A stretch of 47,158 nucleotides of DNA from JALYXS01 sp051003795 (GTDB lineage Bacteria > Acidobacteriota > Terriglobia > Bryobacterales > Bryobacteraceae): assembly GCA_051003795.1 (NCBI GenBank), contig JBPCKZ010000056.1, positions 1 through 47,158 on the forward strand, given 5' to 3'. Positions within the stretch are counted from its first letter, which is position 1; each line of letters opens with the position of its first letter. The translations under genes were made by a program, and so were the position numbers. This document shows, piece after piece, positions 17,204 to 26,512 of the stretch. The notes beneath the pieces were generated by a model. The model was given only the letters and a program-made list of their open reading frames with translations, was not told where the DNA came from and ran no database searches.

Positions 17204-18044
17204 GCGCCTGAAACCGTCCTTCCCGTTCGGAAATCCCGGCAAACGCGATGTTGGGATCGTGGCCGAAACCGCACCGCCAACCCTCGCGCGCCGCTTCGGT
17301 CAACAGATTCGTCTTTGTTTCGATCGAGGTCAGCGGAGAAATGTCGAATGCCGCCACCCACGCGGGCGGAACGTGAAACGCCGTCGGAATGAGATCCGAA
17401 AACAGGCAAAGCGTCTCGCCTTCCGACCGGGCGATAACGACCATCATGTCGGGGGTATGCCCGGGCGCGATCCGTAGCTCGATTCCCGGCGCGATTTCAC
17501 AACTCCCATGGAGCAGCTCCATCCGCTCCGATGCCAGCAGCGGCTCGTAATTCTCATCGCGGTAACTGACCCGATCGCGGACGTACCGCATCCGCGCGTG
17601 TTCCCGCTCGCCAAATTGCGTCACGTAACGCGCGTTCGGAAACGCCGGTTGGAACTGGCCGTCGCGCAGCAGACAGTTTCCGCTGCAATGATCCCAATGC
17701 AGATGCGTGTTGATCACGAGGTCTATGCGCTCGGGATCGATCCCATGCGCGGCGATCGTTTCCGGCATCGAAGGAGGCTGCCCGGAAATGTCGAGCCGTT
17801 CGCGCGTCCGGTCGTCGATGCGGTCGCCTCCGCCGGTTTCGACAAGAATGGTTCGATCGCCCGTTTCAATCAGGAAGCAGTTGAAACCGAGCCGGACTCG
17901 ATTGAGGTGGTCGGCCGGCATGATGGCGCCCCAAAGCGTTTTCGGAACGACGCCGAAGAACGCGCCTCCATCCCAATGATAGAAGCCCGCGCGAATCAGG
18001 CGAACTTGAAAACTTCCGAGGGTTATGGTTGAGGGGTTTTGCAC
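17187..18044 (-). CDS. Metallo-beta-lactamase fold hydrolase
   Basis: 285 residues from GTG at 18044. HLHWDH gives His114, His116, Asp118 and His119, the zinc-binding motif. GHTPDMMVV and FSDLIPTAFHVPP provide the later His and Asp ligands. The layout resembles the AHL-lactonase/glyoxalase-II-like group of small hydrolases. There is no export signal, so it is cytosolic. It lies between a YtxH gene (8-base gap) and P5C dehydrogenase (17-base overlap), which suggests one operon; a shared metabolic role is not evident. Substrate is unknown. Confidence 0.88.
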   Translation of the reverse strand: MQNPSTITLGSFQVRLIRAGFYHWDGGAFFGVVPKTLWGAIMPADHLNRVRLGFNCFLIETGDRTILVETGGGDRIDDRTRERLDISGQPPSMPETIAAHGIDPERIDLVINTHLHWDHCSGNCLLRDGQFQPAFPNARYVTQFGEREHARMRYVRDRVSYRDENYEPLLASERMELLHGSCEIAPGIELRIAPGHTPDMMVVIARSEGETLCLFSDLIPTAFHVPPAWVAAFDISPLTSIETKTNLLTEAAREGWRCGFGHDPNIAFAGISEREGRFQAHETVG

Positions 18045-18052
18045 GCGTATCG

Positions 18053-18337
18053 TTACGGGTTCGCGGTTCCGGTCCCGCGAACCAGCTTGCGTCCGCGCTC
18101 GAAAAGCTCGGCTGCATCGTCGGCGATCGCGCGCCCGCGCTCATAAAGATCCTTGCCGCGATCGATCATATTCGTGCTCGTGCTCGTGAGGGCGTCGCGC
18201 CCTTCGTTGCGCTTCCGACTCAACAAATCCCTGGTTTCCCTGCCCGGCTTGGGCGCGTAGAGCAGCGCAAACGCCGCTCCAATTGCCGCGCCGGCCACGA
18301 ACCAACTGAATCTTCCGCTATCCTCGTCCTGTGCCAT
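18053..18337 (-). CDS. YtxH-domain membrane protein
   Basis: 94 residues. The N-terminal hydrophobic segment with small residues (FVAGAAIGAAFALLYAPKPG) followed by GRETRDLL and a charged amphipathic helix (DRGKDLYERGRAIADDAAEL) is the YtxH/gas-vesicle-like pattern, a small stress-associated membrane protein family. A strong AGGAGG ribosome binding site lies 5 bases before ATG 18337. It heads the YtxH-MBL-pruA cluster and diverges from the DUF2007 gene. Confidence 0.9.
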   Translation of the reverse strand: MAQDEDSGRFSWFVAGAAIGAAFALLYAPKPGRETRDLLSRKRNEGRDALTSTSTNMIDRGKDLYERGRAIADDAAELFERGRKLVRGTGTANP

Positions 18338-18392
18338 GCTCGCCTCCTGTTTCCATCAATATCTTAGCGAAGAGCGGGGGATTAAGTGGGAT

Positions 18393-18752
18393 ATGCTGAT
18401 GGACATGAACAACGATCTTGACGCCATGCGCGATGCCGAAGCGAGGGGAGCCGGCGAAGACGACTCGAACGATCTCGACCTGGTGCCCTTCTTCAACTCC
18501 TCGAATAACGCGGCGGAGATGGAGGCGATGGCGATTCATGGCATACTTGAGGCCAACGGCATTCCGTCGGTGACGATCGGCGCGAGTTCGATACCGTCGC
18601 TCGAATTCCAGGTTCAGGTGCCGCGCTCCCGCCTGCAAGAAGCCGAGCGGGCGGTGGCGGAAGCCAAGGCAGGCGGCCCGGCGGCGGCGGACGAAGCGGA
18701 ATTGGCCGGCGAGCAATCGCCTGCTCGCGTCAGCTCAACAGAGAATGTATAA
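18393..18752 (+). CDS. DUF2007 putative signal-transducing protein
   Basis: About 119 residues. The acidic N-terminus is followed by PFFNSSNNAAEMEAMAIHGI and GIPSVTIGASSIPSLEFQVQ then VPRSRLQEAERAVAEAK, which is the DUF2007 pattern: a small alpha/beta domain seen in regulatory proteins. Three in-frame ATGs at 18393, 18399 and 18405 compete; 18399 has the best-spaced GGGA. The C-terminal Ala-rich tail ends by overlapping the converging oxidoreductase gene by 23 bases. The function is not known. Confidence 0.75.
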   Translation: MLMDMNNDLDAMRDAEARGAGEDDSNDLDLVPFFNSSNNAAEMEAMAIHGILEANGIPSVTIGASSIPSLEFQVQVPRSRLQEAERAVAEAKAGGPAAADEAELAGEQSPARVSSTENV

Positions 18753-21636
18753 AGACAGCGGGATGGACGGCCGCGATACCGGCTAAACCGGCCACCTGAT
18801 GCCTGCAGGAGGTTCCGGGCGCGACGAGAATATCGCCGGTTTGCATGGCCTTCACGGCGGGAATCAGTTTCCGGTTCGCGATCGCGACCGAGACATCGTA
18901 ATGTTCGCGCACGTAGCCGAACGATCCCGCCATGCCGCAACAGCCGGCGTCGAGATCGAAGATCGCGGCGGCCGGGATGCGATTCAGCAGCGCGATGGTG
19001 GCGGGCAACAGTCCCATGGATTTTTGATGACAGTGGCCGTGCAGAAGGATGCGCTTGGGACCGGGGCGCAATGGCAAATCGAGTTTCGAGGCGAAATCCT
19101 CAAATAACAGGCAAGCCGCGGCGACCGTTTGCGCCTTCACCTGTTCATCGCCGCGCAACAGCGAAGGGGCGTCCTCCTTTACGGCGGAAAGGCAACTGGG
19201 TTCGCAGAAGAGAATTTTTTCGCCCCGGTTGGCAATCGGAAACAGGCCTTCGACGACCCGCGAGGCGTGCCTGCGCGCTTCGGATAGAAGACCTTGCGAT
19301 ATCAGCGGACGCCCGCAACAGCCGGGGCGGACTACGTTGACGCCGCATCCTCCCCGTTGCAAAACCTGTAGCGCCGCGATCCCGATTTGCGGGTCGTAAT
19401 GGTTGGTGAACGTGTCGTTGAACAGCGTGACGGGAAACAGCGCGACGGGCGAGCCGCGTTTCTCTTGCGGATGCCTCGCCAGCCAGCGTTCGAACGTCTC
19501 GCGCTTCCAAGCCGGCGGCGCGCGCCGTCGATCGATATCGAGCAGCTTTTCATTCAGCCAGCGCGCGGGCGCGTTGGACGACATCCAATTCGAGAGAGGC
19601 GCGAAACGGCTGCCCCACGCGGACAACCGGTGAATGTTGCCGAGCGCGCGCGCGCGCCGGGGCGTTCCGTGACGTGCCCAGTAATTGGCGAGAAATTCAC
19701 TTTTGTAACGCGCCATGTCGACGCCCACAGGACACTCGGACTTGCAGGCCCGGCATTCGAGGCAAAGGTCGAGCGCGTCATAAACACCCCGGTCGCCAAG
19801 GCCCGATTCGTCGAGCCGTCCCGCCATCGCGAGCCGAAGCACGTTCGCGCGGCCTCGCGTCGAGTGCGCCTCCTCGCGCGTGGCCATGTACGACGGGCAC
19901 ATGGTACCCGAAAGCTTCTTGCGGCACGCGCCCACGCCGCTGCACATCTCGACCGCGCCGGCTATTCCGCCGAATTCGGAATAATCGAACCAGGTTTCCG
20001 GCTGCCTCGTCCGATAGCCCGCCCCGAAACGCAGATTCGCCGCGAGCGGCGGAGCGTCCACAATTTTGCCGGGATTTAGAAGGCCGAGCGGATCGAATGT
20101 CCGCTTGATTTCGCGAAAAGCTTCGTATAGCGCCGGGCCGAACATCTGCCGCATAAATGGACTGCGCACCAGGCCATCCCCATGCTCGCCCGATAGCGCC
20201 CCGCCGAATTCGAGCACCAGGTCTGCCACTTCATGAGCGATGGCTTCGAATTTCGCAACGCCCTCTTCGGTCTTCAGGTTTATGACGGGCCGCACGTGCA
20301 GGCATCCGACGGAAGCGTGCGCGTAAATGCCGGCCGTGGTTCCGTGGCGGCGGACGATCGCAAGCAACCGCTCGATATAAGCGGCTAATTGGCCGGGAGC
20401 GACCGCCGCGTCTTCGACAAACGAGATCGATTTCGCATCGCCCCGCATCGCCGTCGAGAGGCCGAGAGCCGATTCGCGCAAGCTCCAGATTTTCGCTTGC
20501 GAGGCCGGATCGGTTTCGGAAACATAGGCGTAGCCGAGCTTGCGCGAGCGAAGATCTTGTTCCAACGCTTGCAAGCGCGCCGGCAAATCTTCCCTGCGAT
20601 CGCCATAAAATTCCACGCAAAGAGTCGCGGCCGGCTCGCCCGGAATAAATTTCTTGCGGATGGCGTCGAGCGCGCGATTCTGCCGCGTGCTGTCGAGAAT
20701 CGCGCGATCCATCACCTCGACCGCCGAAGGCATGTGCGTCAAGATCGCGGGCGCGGCGGATAGCGCTTCGAGCAGGTCCGAAAACGCGATCACCATAACC
20801 GCCTTGGCCTTCGGAAGCGGTACAAGATTCAGTTTGGCTTCGAGCACGATGCCCAAAGTTCCTTCGGACCCCACCATGATCTTCGCCAGATTCACGCTCT
20901 TCGCGAGCGGCGTAAACTCGTTCAGGTTATAACCGCCAACACGGCGCAGAATTTTCGGGAAACGGCGCTCGATTTCCTCCGCGTGTTCCGAAGCGAGGCG
21001 CAGCACGGTTTTATAGCAGGCGGCCTCCAGACCATCCCCGGCCGGGATGGCGCCGGGCTCGATGCCGCGAAAATGCGCGACGCTTCCATCGGACAAGAGC
21101 ACGGTCTGCTCCAGCACGTGGTCGATCGTCTTGCCATAAAGCACGCTACGGGCGCCGCTCGAATTGTTCGCCATCATTCCGCCGATGGTGGCGCGGCTGG
21201 CGGTCGAGATATCGGGGGCGAACCGCAAACCCAAGGGCGCGAGTTGCGCGTTCAATTCGTCGAGCACGATGCCCGGCTCGACACGCACCCAACGCTCTTC
21301 GGCGTTCACTTCCAGAAGCCGGTTGAAATATTTCGAGGTGTCGATCTGAACGCCTTCGCCGATCGCCTGCCCTGCCTGCGAGGTTCCGCCGCCCCGCATC
21401 GTGATGGGACAGCGATGCCGGCGGCAGATTTCGAGCGTGCCGGCGATGCCGGCGCGAGTTTTCGGAATTACCACGCCCCGCGGCTCGATTTGATAAATAC
21501 TGGCGTCGGTCGAATACAGCGCGCGGGAAATTTTATCGAAGCGCACTTCGCCCTCAATGCGGGCTTCGAGTTCGCGTTGCAAAGTCGGTCCGGTCTCTAC
21601 TTGAATTAAGCTCACCGGTTTGAACTCACGCGACAT
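18730..21636 (-). CDS. Fused FAD-linked oxidase / Fe-S oxidoreductase (GlcD-GlcF or D-lactate/2-hydroxyacid dehydrogenase type)
   Basis: 968 residues from ATG 21636 (MSREFKPVSLIQVE), chosen because it overlaps the preceding aminotransferase stop by 11 bases. The N-terminal FAD-binding_4 domain (PRGVVIPKTRAGIAGTLE, ITMRGGGTSQAGQAIGEG, GGMMANNSSGARSVLYGKT) is followed by the FAD-oxidase C-terminal region with GEHGDGLVRS. The Fe-S part has the ferredoxin-type motif CLECRACKSECPVG. A CCG-type domain then carries RPGCCGRPLISQG and GHCHQKS with CCGMAGSFG, as in GlcF/LutA proteins. It probably oxidises a 2-hydroxyacid such as D-lactate or glycolate and passes electrons to quinone. The single-chain fusion is the known D-lactate dehydrogenase (Fe-S) layout. 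Confidence 0.92.
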   Translation of the reverse strand: MSREFKPVSLIQVETGPTLQRELEARIEGEVRFDKISRALYSTDASIYQIEPRGVVIPKTRAGIAGTLEICRRHRCPITMRGGGTSQAGQAIGEGVQIDTSKYFNRLLEVNAEERWVRVEPGIVLDELNAQLAPLGLRFAPDISTASRATIGGMMANNSSGARSVLYGKTIDHVLEQTVLLSDGSVAHFRGIEPGAIPAGDGLEAACYKTVLRLASEHAEEIERRFPKILRRVGGYNLNEFTPLAKSVNLAKIMVGSEGTLGIVLEAKLNLVPLPKAKAVMVIAFSDLLEALSAAPAILTHMPSAVEVMDRAILDSTRQNRALDAIRKKFIPGEPAATLCVEFYGDRREDLPARLQALEQDLRSRKLGYAYVSETDPASQAKIWSLRESALGLSTAMRGDAKSISFVEDAAVAPGQLAAYIERLLAIVRRHGTTAGIYAHASVGCLHVRPVINLKTEEGVAKFEAIAHEVADLVLEFGGALSGEHGDGLVRSPFMRQMFGPALYEAFREIKRTFDPLGLLNPGKIVDAPPLAANLRFGAGYRTRQPETWFDYSEFGGIAGAVEMCSGVGACRKKLSGTMCPSYMATREEAHSTRGRANVLRLAMAGRLDESGLGDRGVYDALDLCLECRACKSECPVGVDMARYKSEFLANYWARHGTPRRARALGNIHRLSAWGSRFAPLSNWMSSNAPARWLNEKLLDIDRRRAPPAWKRETFERWLARHPQEKRGSPVALFPVTLFNDTFTNHYDPQIGIAALQVLQRGGCGVNVVRPGCCGRPLISQGLLSEARRHASRVVEGLFPIANRGEKILFCEPSCLSAVKEDAPSLLRGDEQVKAQTVAAACLLFEDFASKLDLPLRPGPKRILLHGHCHQKSMGLLPATIALLNRIPAAAIFDLDAGCCGMAGSFGYVREHYDVSVAIANRKLIPAVKAMQTGDILVAPGTSCRHQVAGLAGIAAVHPAVFIHSLLS

Positions 21637-22807
21637 GCGCCAGTCCGTCGCGCAATCGATCGAGTCCGCGCGCGAGCGTCTCGCCGCCGCTGGCGAAGGA
21701 GATGCGCAGCGTTCCTTCTCCGCCCGGCCCATAGGCGGACCCATGCGCCACGACAACTCCATAGTCCCGCATCAGCCGCCGTCGAATCTCCTCGGAGGGA
21801 ATGCCCAATTCGCGCACATCCGCCATCGCGAAGAAGCCGCCTTCGGGAGGCAGAATCCGCACGCCGGGAATGCCGTTCAGCGAAGCCAGCACCTGTTCGC
21901 GGCGGCGCGCGTACTCCTCGCGCATTCCGGCGACGCAATCTTGCGGGCCGGATAGAGCTTCGGCCGCGGCGTCTTGTATGAATGTGGACGGTCCGCGGCT
22001 CGATTGCTGCAATATCAGAAACATCGCTTGAATCAACGGCGCCGGGCCGGCGCAATAGCCCACGCGCCAGCCTGTCATGGAATAGGTCTTCGAAAGGCTG
22101 TTGACTAGGATGCAGCGCGCGCGCAGTCCGGGCGCGACGGCTAAAGGCGAGATGTGCCGGTGACCGTCATAGGTAATCGCTTCGTAAATCTCATCGCTGA
22201 CGAGCGCGATATTGCGGCGCTCGCAAAAGCCCGTAATGGCCGCAAGTTCCGGCCGGGAGAAAACCGTTCCCACCGGGTTCCACGGGGTATTGAGCAACAG
22301 AACTCGCGAGGCCGGCGACCATGCCGCTTCGAGAGCCTCCTCCGCGATCGCGAAACGACCGTTCTCAATGCGCGCGGCAACCGGTTTGACCCGGCCGCCG
22401 GCTAAGCGGATCGGCGATTGATAGGCGTCGTAGATGGGATCCGGAAGCAGCACCTCCGCGCCCGGTTCCAGCAACGCCATCAACGCCGCGTAGATCCCGA
22501 AAGTGGCGCCAGTAGTCGCGAGCACTTCGGTCGCGGGGTCGAACCGCAAACGATTATCGCGCTCCAGCTTTGTGGCAATCGCTTCGCGGAAGTTTATCTC
22601 GCCTCGATTATCCGGGTATCCGGTTCGCCCGCGGGCGAGCGCACGAGTGCAAGCTTCGACGATATGCGGCGGAGTGGGCATATCCGGCTCGCCGCGCATC
22701 AGCGAAACCAGGCTCCCGCCCTCCGCCTGAAGCTCGCGCATTTCGGCGAGAATTTTATTGACGGCGGTCGGCTTCAGCGTGTCGATACGGCTGGCGCGGA
22801 ACTCCAA
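21626..22807 (-). CDS. PLP-dependent class I/II aminotransferase (AspC-like)
   Basis: 393 residues. Conserved parts: MRGEPDMPTPPHIVEA near the N-terminus, TGATFGIYAALMALLEPG, LLLNTPWNPVG, ALVSDEIYEAITYDG, and the Schiff-base Lys240 in NSLSKTYSMTGWRVGY, with a late LRISFASG bearing the carboxylate-binding Arg. This is the aspartate/aromatic or alanine-type aminotransferase group. It is 12 bases downstream of the NHL gene and overlaps the FAD/Fe-S oxidoreductase start by 11 bases, so it is part of that operon. The amino acid specificity cannot be read from the sequence. Confidence 0.9.
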   Translation of the reverse strand: MEFRASRIDTLKPTAVNKILAEMRELQAEGGSLVSLMRGEPDMPTPPHIVEACTRALARGRTGYPDNRGEINFREAIATKLERDNRLRFDPATEVLATTGATFGIYAALMALLEPGAEVLLPDPIYDAYQSPIRLAGGRVKPVAARIENGRFAIAEEALEAAWSPASRVLLLNTPWNPVGTVFSRPELAAITGFCERRNIALVSDEIYEAITYDGHRHISPLAVAPGLRARCILVNSLSKTYSMTGWRVGYCAGPAPLIQAMFLILQQSSRGPSTFIQDAAAEALSGPQDCVAGMREEYARRREQVLASLNGIPGVRILPPEGGFFAMADVRELGIPSEEIRRRLMRDYGVVVAHGSAYGPGGEGTLRISFASGGETLARGLDRLRDGLAHVA

Positions 22808-22819
22808 GCGGCGCGACCC

Positions 22820-23725
22820 TTACTTCACAAACTTCTGGACGCGCCAGTTGCGGATTTCCGCAACGTAAATCGCGCCGGTGCTGTCGACGGCGATGCTATG
22901 GGCAAAATCGAACTTTCCCGGAGCTTTACCGGGGCCCCCGAGCACCCCCAAAATCTGACCCTCCAGATTCAGCTTCACAAGCCGGTTGTTCGCCCCGTCG
23001 CACATGTAAATGGCGTTCTCCCGTTCCACGTAATCCAGACCCCATGGCGCGCCGATGTTTGTCCACTTTCCTAAAAACTTACCGTTGCCGTCGAAAACCT
23101 GTATGCGTTCGTTGGTCCGGTCCGCCACGTAGACCTTGCCGTTCTTGTCCAACACGACGTCGTGCACCAGATTGAATTCACCGTCGCCATTGCCTTTGTT
23201 GCCCCATTGCGCCAGGCGCTCGCCGTCGCGATTGAACTTGATCACGCGCGAGTTCACGTAACCGTCGGAGACGAAGAAATCTCCGTTGGGCGCGAACGCG
23301 ATATTGGTCGGTTCGTTGAAGTCGCCGGGGCTGTCGTTCTTGCCGGGCGAGCGTCCCAGCACCATCTGCACCTTGCCGGACGTGTCGTACTTCACGACTC
23401 GATGGCCTTTCACGTCGATGCACCAGACATTTCCTTGCGGATCGATGCGAATTCCGTGAGAGGACACTAGCGTCATGTCGTTCCATGCCTGGAGCATGTT
23501 GCCGTTCGCGTCGAATTCGACAACGGGATGCGATCCGCGGTTAAACACCCAGACGTGGTCGGACTTATCGACCGCGACACCGGACGTTTCGCCGAAGTTC
23601 CAGCCTTTCGGCAGCTTCGCCCAACCGGCGACGACCTTGTAAGGAAGAGGCGGCCCGGATTTCAGTTCGGCGGAAAGCGGAGCTAACGAAAAGACGGTAA
23701 AGGAGATCAGGGCTAAATTTCGCAT
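22820..23725 (-). CDS. Secreted NHL-repeat propeller protein
   Basis: 301 residues. A signal peptide (MRNLALISFTVFSLAPLSAE) precedes six NHL-type blades such as SSHGIRIDPQGNVWCIDVKG, NIAFAPNGDFFVSDGYVNSR and DVVLDKNGKVYVADRTNERI. The blades resemble the propeller of peptidyl-alpha-hydroxyglycine alpha-amidating lyase but lack any evident metal or catalytic residues that I can verify. It is likely periplasmic. It is the first gene of the minus-strand block running to the oxidoreductase. Confidence 0.9.
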   Translation of the reverse strand: MRNLALISFTVFSLAPLSAELKSGPPLPYKVVAGWAKLPKGWNFGETSGVAVDKSDHVWVFNRGSHPVVEFDANGNMLQAWNDMTLVSSHGIRIDPQGNVWCIDVKGHRVVKYDTSGKVQMVLGRSPGKNDSPGDFNEPTNIAFAPNGDFFVSDGYVNSRVIKFNRDGERLAQWGNKGNGDGEFNLVHDVVLDKNGKVYVADRTNERIQVFDGNGKFLGKWTNIGAPWGLDYVERENAIYMCDGANNRLVKLNLEGQILGVLGGPGKAPGKFDFAHSIAVDSTGAIYVAEIRNWRVQKFVK

Positions 23726-23777
23726 GTCTTGTACTTTATCCCAATTGATGTAACGCGAAAACGGCGCAACGTTTCTC

Positions 23778-23806
23778 TTGATTGATTCACTGAACTCCTG
23801 TAAGGT
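23778..23806 (+). promoter_or_regulatory. Possible sigma70 promoter of the phosphoesterase gene
   Basis: TTGATT at 23778-23783 and TAAGGT at 23801-23806 are 17 bases apart. The ribosome binding site GAGGGG at 23813-23818 lies 5 bases before ATG 23824. The predicted start of transcription would be only about 12 bases before the ATG, so the match may be chance. Confidence 0.3.
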
Positions 23807-23823
23807 CTTCCAGAGGGGTATTC

Positions 23824-25284
23824 ATGGCATCTCCAATCGACAAGATCAAACACATGGTGGTTCTCATGATGGAGAACCGGTCGTTCGATCATCTACTCGG
23901 ATTCACGATGGACCCAGATTATCCGATTGACGGGCTGACCGGCGAGGAATTCAATTTGGATTCAGCCGGCGCCCAGGTTTTCGCGAATTCCGACGGCAAT
24001 GCCTCGGGCCAGTTGACGCCCGACCCCGGCCATCACTTTCCCGACGTCAACAAGCAGATATTCGGCAATTTTCAAGCCGCGGCGGGCCCGGGTTCGCCGC
24101 TGTCCGGGTTTGTGACCAGTTACGAGGACCACACGCACGATGTTGGCAAGTCGCATCATGTGATGAATTGTTTCGATCCCGGCAGCGTCCCCGTGATCGC
24201 GACACTCGCGCGCCAATATGCCGTGTGCGACCGGTGGTTTTCGTCGGTTCCCGGGCCTACATTGCCGAACCGGTCGTTTATCCACTCGGCAACGTCGATC
24301 GGGCGAGTGGATATGTCCCCGATTTGGAAAGACGAAACGAAGACCATCTACGAGTTGCTCCAGGAAAACGGGGTTTCGGCCAGGATCTTCTGCCACGATT
24401 CGCCGATGGGTTCGATGGCGATTACGTTCAACGCATTCCTGAAAAATCAGAAGGTCTTTGGCCTGATGGACGATTTCATGCGCGCTTGCGCCAAGGACAC
24501 GCTGCCAGCCTACAGTTTTATCGAACCGCGCTATTTCTCGTCGGATCAGGACGACAACATTCAAGAGGCGAACGATCAGCATCCCGATCACAACATGACC
24601 GAAGGCGAGACGCTGATCCGCGACGTCTATACCGCGATCCGGAAAAACCCCGCTGTCTGGGCGAGCACGATTCTGGTTATCCTATACGACGAGCATGGCG
24701 GATTGTACGATCACGTCTTGCCGCCGGCGACGGTGAATCCGGACGGGAAGATCGCCGTGAACACGGGGGAGGATGTGGCGGTCGGCATTCCGCCGTTCGA
24801 CTTCACGCGGCTTGGGCTGCGCGTTCCCGCGGTTGTGATTTCCGCCTATATCCCAGCCGGCAAGATCGATAGCACGGTGTACGATCATACGTCGGTGATC
24901 GCGACCGCCCGGAAATTGTTTCTCGGCGCGGGTTGGAAGGACAAATTTCTGACCCAGCGCGACCGGCAGGCTCATACATTCGAGTCGCTACTGACATTAA
25001 CCACGCCGCGCGCCGACAATTTCGATTTCAAGATCGCGACTGACGACGGGCAGGTTGAGGATGTAGCCGATCTGACCACGGCCAGCAGCCTCGATAAGCC
25101 GCTCTCGGAGCATCAGCGGCTGTATGTGCAGCATGCGCACGATCTGGAGCAAACGCTTCCGGTCGCGGGGCGGACTGGCATTCCGCTGGCGAGCGTTCTC
25201 ACGGAGCGGGATGCATCGATTTATCTGAGAGAGGTCGCGCGGAAGCTGCGGACGGAAGCCCCCATGACGGCGGGTGGGCAGTAA
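23824..25284 (+). CDS. Phospholipase C / acid phosphatase-like phosphoesterase
   Basis: 486 residues of the non-haemolytic phospholipase C/AcpA group in the alkaline phosphatase superfamily. The motifs are HMVVLMMENRSFDHLLG near the N-terminus, SSVPGPTLPNRSFIHSATS in the nucleophile region, EANDQHPDHNMTEGE, and LYDEHGGLYDHVLPP. These supply the metal ligands of the family. No signal peptide is visible on the chosen ATG, which has a strong GAGGGG ribosome binding site, so the product may be cytosolic or exported by another route. The substrate could be a phospholipid or phosphate ester. The next gene starts one base after the stop. Confidence 0.9.
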   Translation: MASPIDKIKHMVVLMMENRSFDHLLGFTMDPDYPIDGLTGEEFNLDSAGAQVFANSDGNASGQLTPDPGHHFPDVNKQIFGNFQAAAGPGSPLSGFVTSYEDHTHDVGKSHHVMNCFDPGSVPVIATLARQYAVCDRWFSSVPGPTLPNRSFIHSATSIGRVDMSPIWKDETKTIYELLQENGVSARIFCHDSPMGSMAITFNAFLKNQKVFGLMDDFMRACAKDTLPAYSFIEPRYFSSDQDDNIQEANDQHPDHNMTEGETLIRDVYTAIRKNPAVWASTILVILYDEHGGLYDHVLPPATVNPDGKIAVNTGEDVAVGIPPFDFTRLGLRVPAVVISAYIPAGKIDSTVYDHTSVIATARKLFLGAGWKDKFLTQRDRQAHTFESLLTLTTPRADNFDFKIATDDGQVEDVADLTTASSLDKPLSEHQRLYVQHAHDLEQTLPVAGRTGIPLASVLTERDASIYLREVARKLRTEAPMTAGGQ

Positions 25285-25285
25285 C

Positions 25286-26500
25286 ATGCGTGCATTTAAT
25301 TTTCTTCCAGCGGGCCTGCTGGCGCTGTTCTCTTTGACTCTGCCGGCCGCTACCTTGGACGAGTTGAAGCGGGAGTGCGCGGCCTTCAACGCTTCTCATG
25401 GCTTCGATAAGCTCAAGTCTTGCGCGGTGGACGTATTCACGGCCAAGCCGCTGCACCCCATTGTTCGAAACATCGTTCCAGGCGGCGGTACGGGCATGGG
25501 CCTGAATTTGACGCTCGATTCGCCGAAGGGCGAGTGGCATCGCGTGTTCACTACCGAAGGGGCGATCTCGTTCCGGGATTTTTGGATTGCGGAGAGCCGG
25601 TTTTCGTTGATTCATCCAAAGTTCGGCGAATGGAACACGGCGCGGGACGATTTCGCAGCCCACTTTTACGTGCGGGCGCGAGGGCTGCCGCGAATGCCGT
25701 TCTACGGCATTGGGCCGAAATCGAGCAAAAGCAATCTGGTCGATTTTAGCCAGCGCGATACGGCCGTCGGAGCCAATGCCGTGAATCCGCTGGCATCGTG
25801 GTTCGGCATCGGCGGAACGGTGGAAGGCATTTTCCCGGATGTAAGCCGGATTTCGGACCCGAAGATCCGGTCGATCGAAAAGGTCTTTCCCGAAGACGCG
25901 GCCCCCGGCCTGGTCAATGAACCGAGCTATCTGCATACCGAGGCGTTTATCCGGCTGCATCACGCCGATCCGTTCGAGTTCGATTCGCACGTGGGTTATA
26001 ACTTTTATCACGACACGAAATCCGGCCTCTACGCGTTCCGGCGGTTCCGGGCCGATCTGCGGCAGAACATTTATCCCGAACGGTCGGGCGGCATCCCGAA
26101 GCGCGATAGCTTTCTGAGCATTCACGCGCTGCTTTCCATGTCGGATTCGAGCGCCGCGAATCGCACTCCGTTTTATATGCAGGAAACCCTGGGCGGCTCG
26201 GACATCAATGGCCAGCCGACGTTGCGGGGCTTCAGCGACTACCGGTTCCGCGGGCCGAATCTGATTCTGTTTCAGGTGCAGTACGATAAGCGGCTCTGGC
26301 GCGAACTAGGCGGGATGGCTTTTTACGATACGGGGAAGGTGACCGTGACCAAGAGCGATCTGGATTTTTCGAATTTCCGCCATAGTTTTGGATTCGGCGG
26401 AAACATCTGGGTTGGCGGGAAAGTCGTGTTCCGCGCCTATGTGGGGCTGGGGAGCGGGGAAGGCGTCCATCCGTTCTTTGGGATTACGACCGGAATTTGA
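25286..26500 (+). CDS. Outer-membrane beta-barrel protein (surface antigen/Omp85-like C-terminus)
   Basis: 404 residues from ATG 25286, chosen because it follows the upstream stop by one base and gives a signal peptide (MRAFNFLPAGLLALFSLTLP). The body is rich in amphipathic beta strands with aromatic girdles, for example DFAAHFYVRARGLPRMPFYG, GGTVEGIFPDV and VGYNFYHDTK. The end, LILFQVQYDKRLWRELGGMA followed by FRHSFGFGGNIWVGG and GVHPFFGITTGI, resembles the last strands of the D15/BamA-TamA surface-antigen barrel. No POTRA domain is present, so it is not BamA itself. It is co-transcribed with the phosphoesterase, so it may be a barrel acting on or beside its lipid substrate. Confidence 0.8.
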   Translation: MRAFNFLPAGLLALFSLTLPAATLDELKRECAAFNASHGFDKLKSCAVDVFTAKPLHPIVRNIVPGGGTGMGLNLTLDSPKGEWHRVFTTEGAISFRDFWIAESRFSLIHPKFGEWNTARDDFAAHFYVRARGLPRMPFYGIGPKSSKSNLVDFSQRDTAVGANAVNPLASWFGIGGTVEGIFPDVSRISDPKIRSIEKVFPEDAAPGLVNEPSYLHTEAFIRLHHADPFEFDSHVGYNFYHDTKSGLYAFRRFRADLRQNIYPERSGGIPKRDSFLSIHALLSMSDSSAANRTPFYMQETLGGSDINGQPTLRGFSDYRFRGPNLILFQVQYDKRLWRELGGMAFYDTGKVTVTKSDLDFSNFRHSFGFGGNIWVGGKVVFRAYVGLGSGEGVHPFFGITTGI

Positions 26501-26512
26501 TTAAGATCAATC

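Noticed and set aside
25199..26125. Long open frame on the minus strand under the barrel gene
   Set aside because: Arg-rich with no recognisable domain; the plus-strand frame has a signal peptide and barrel strands.
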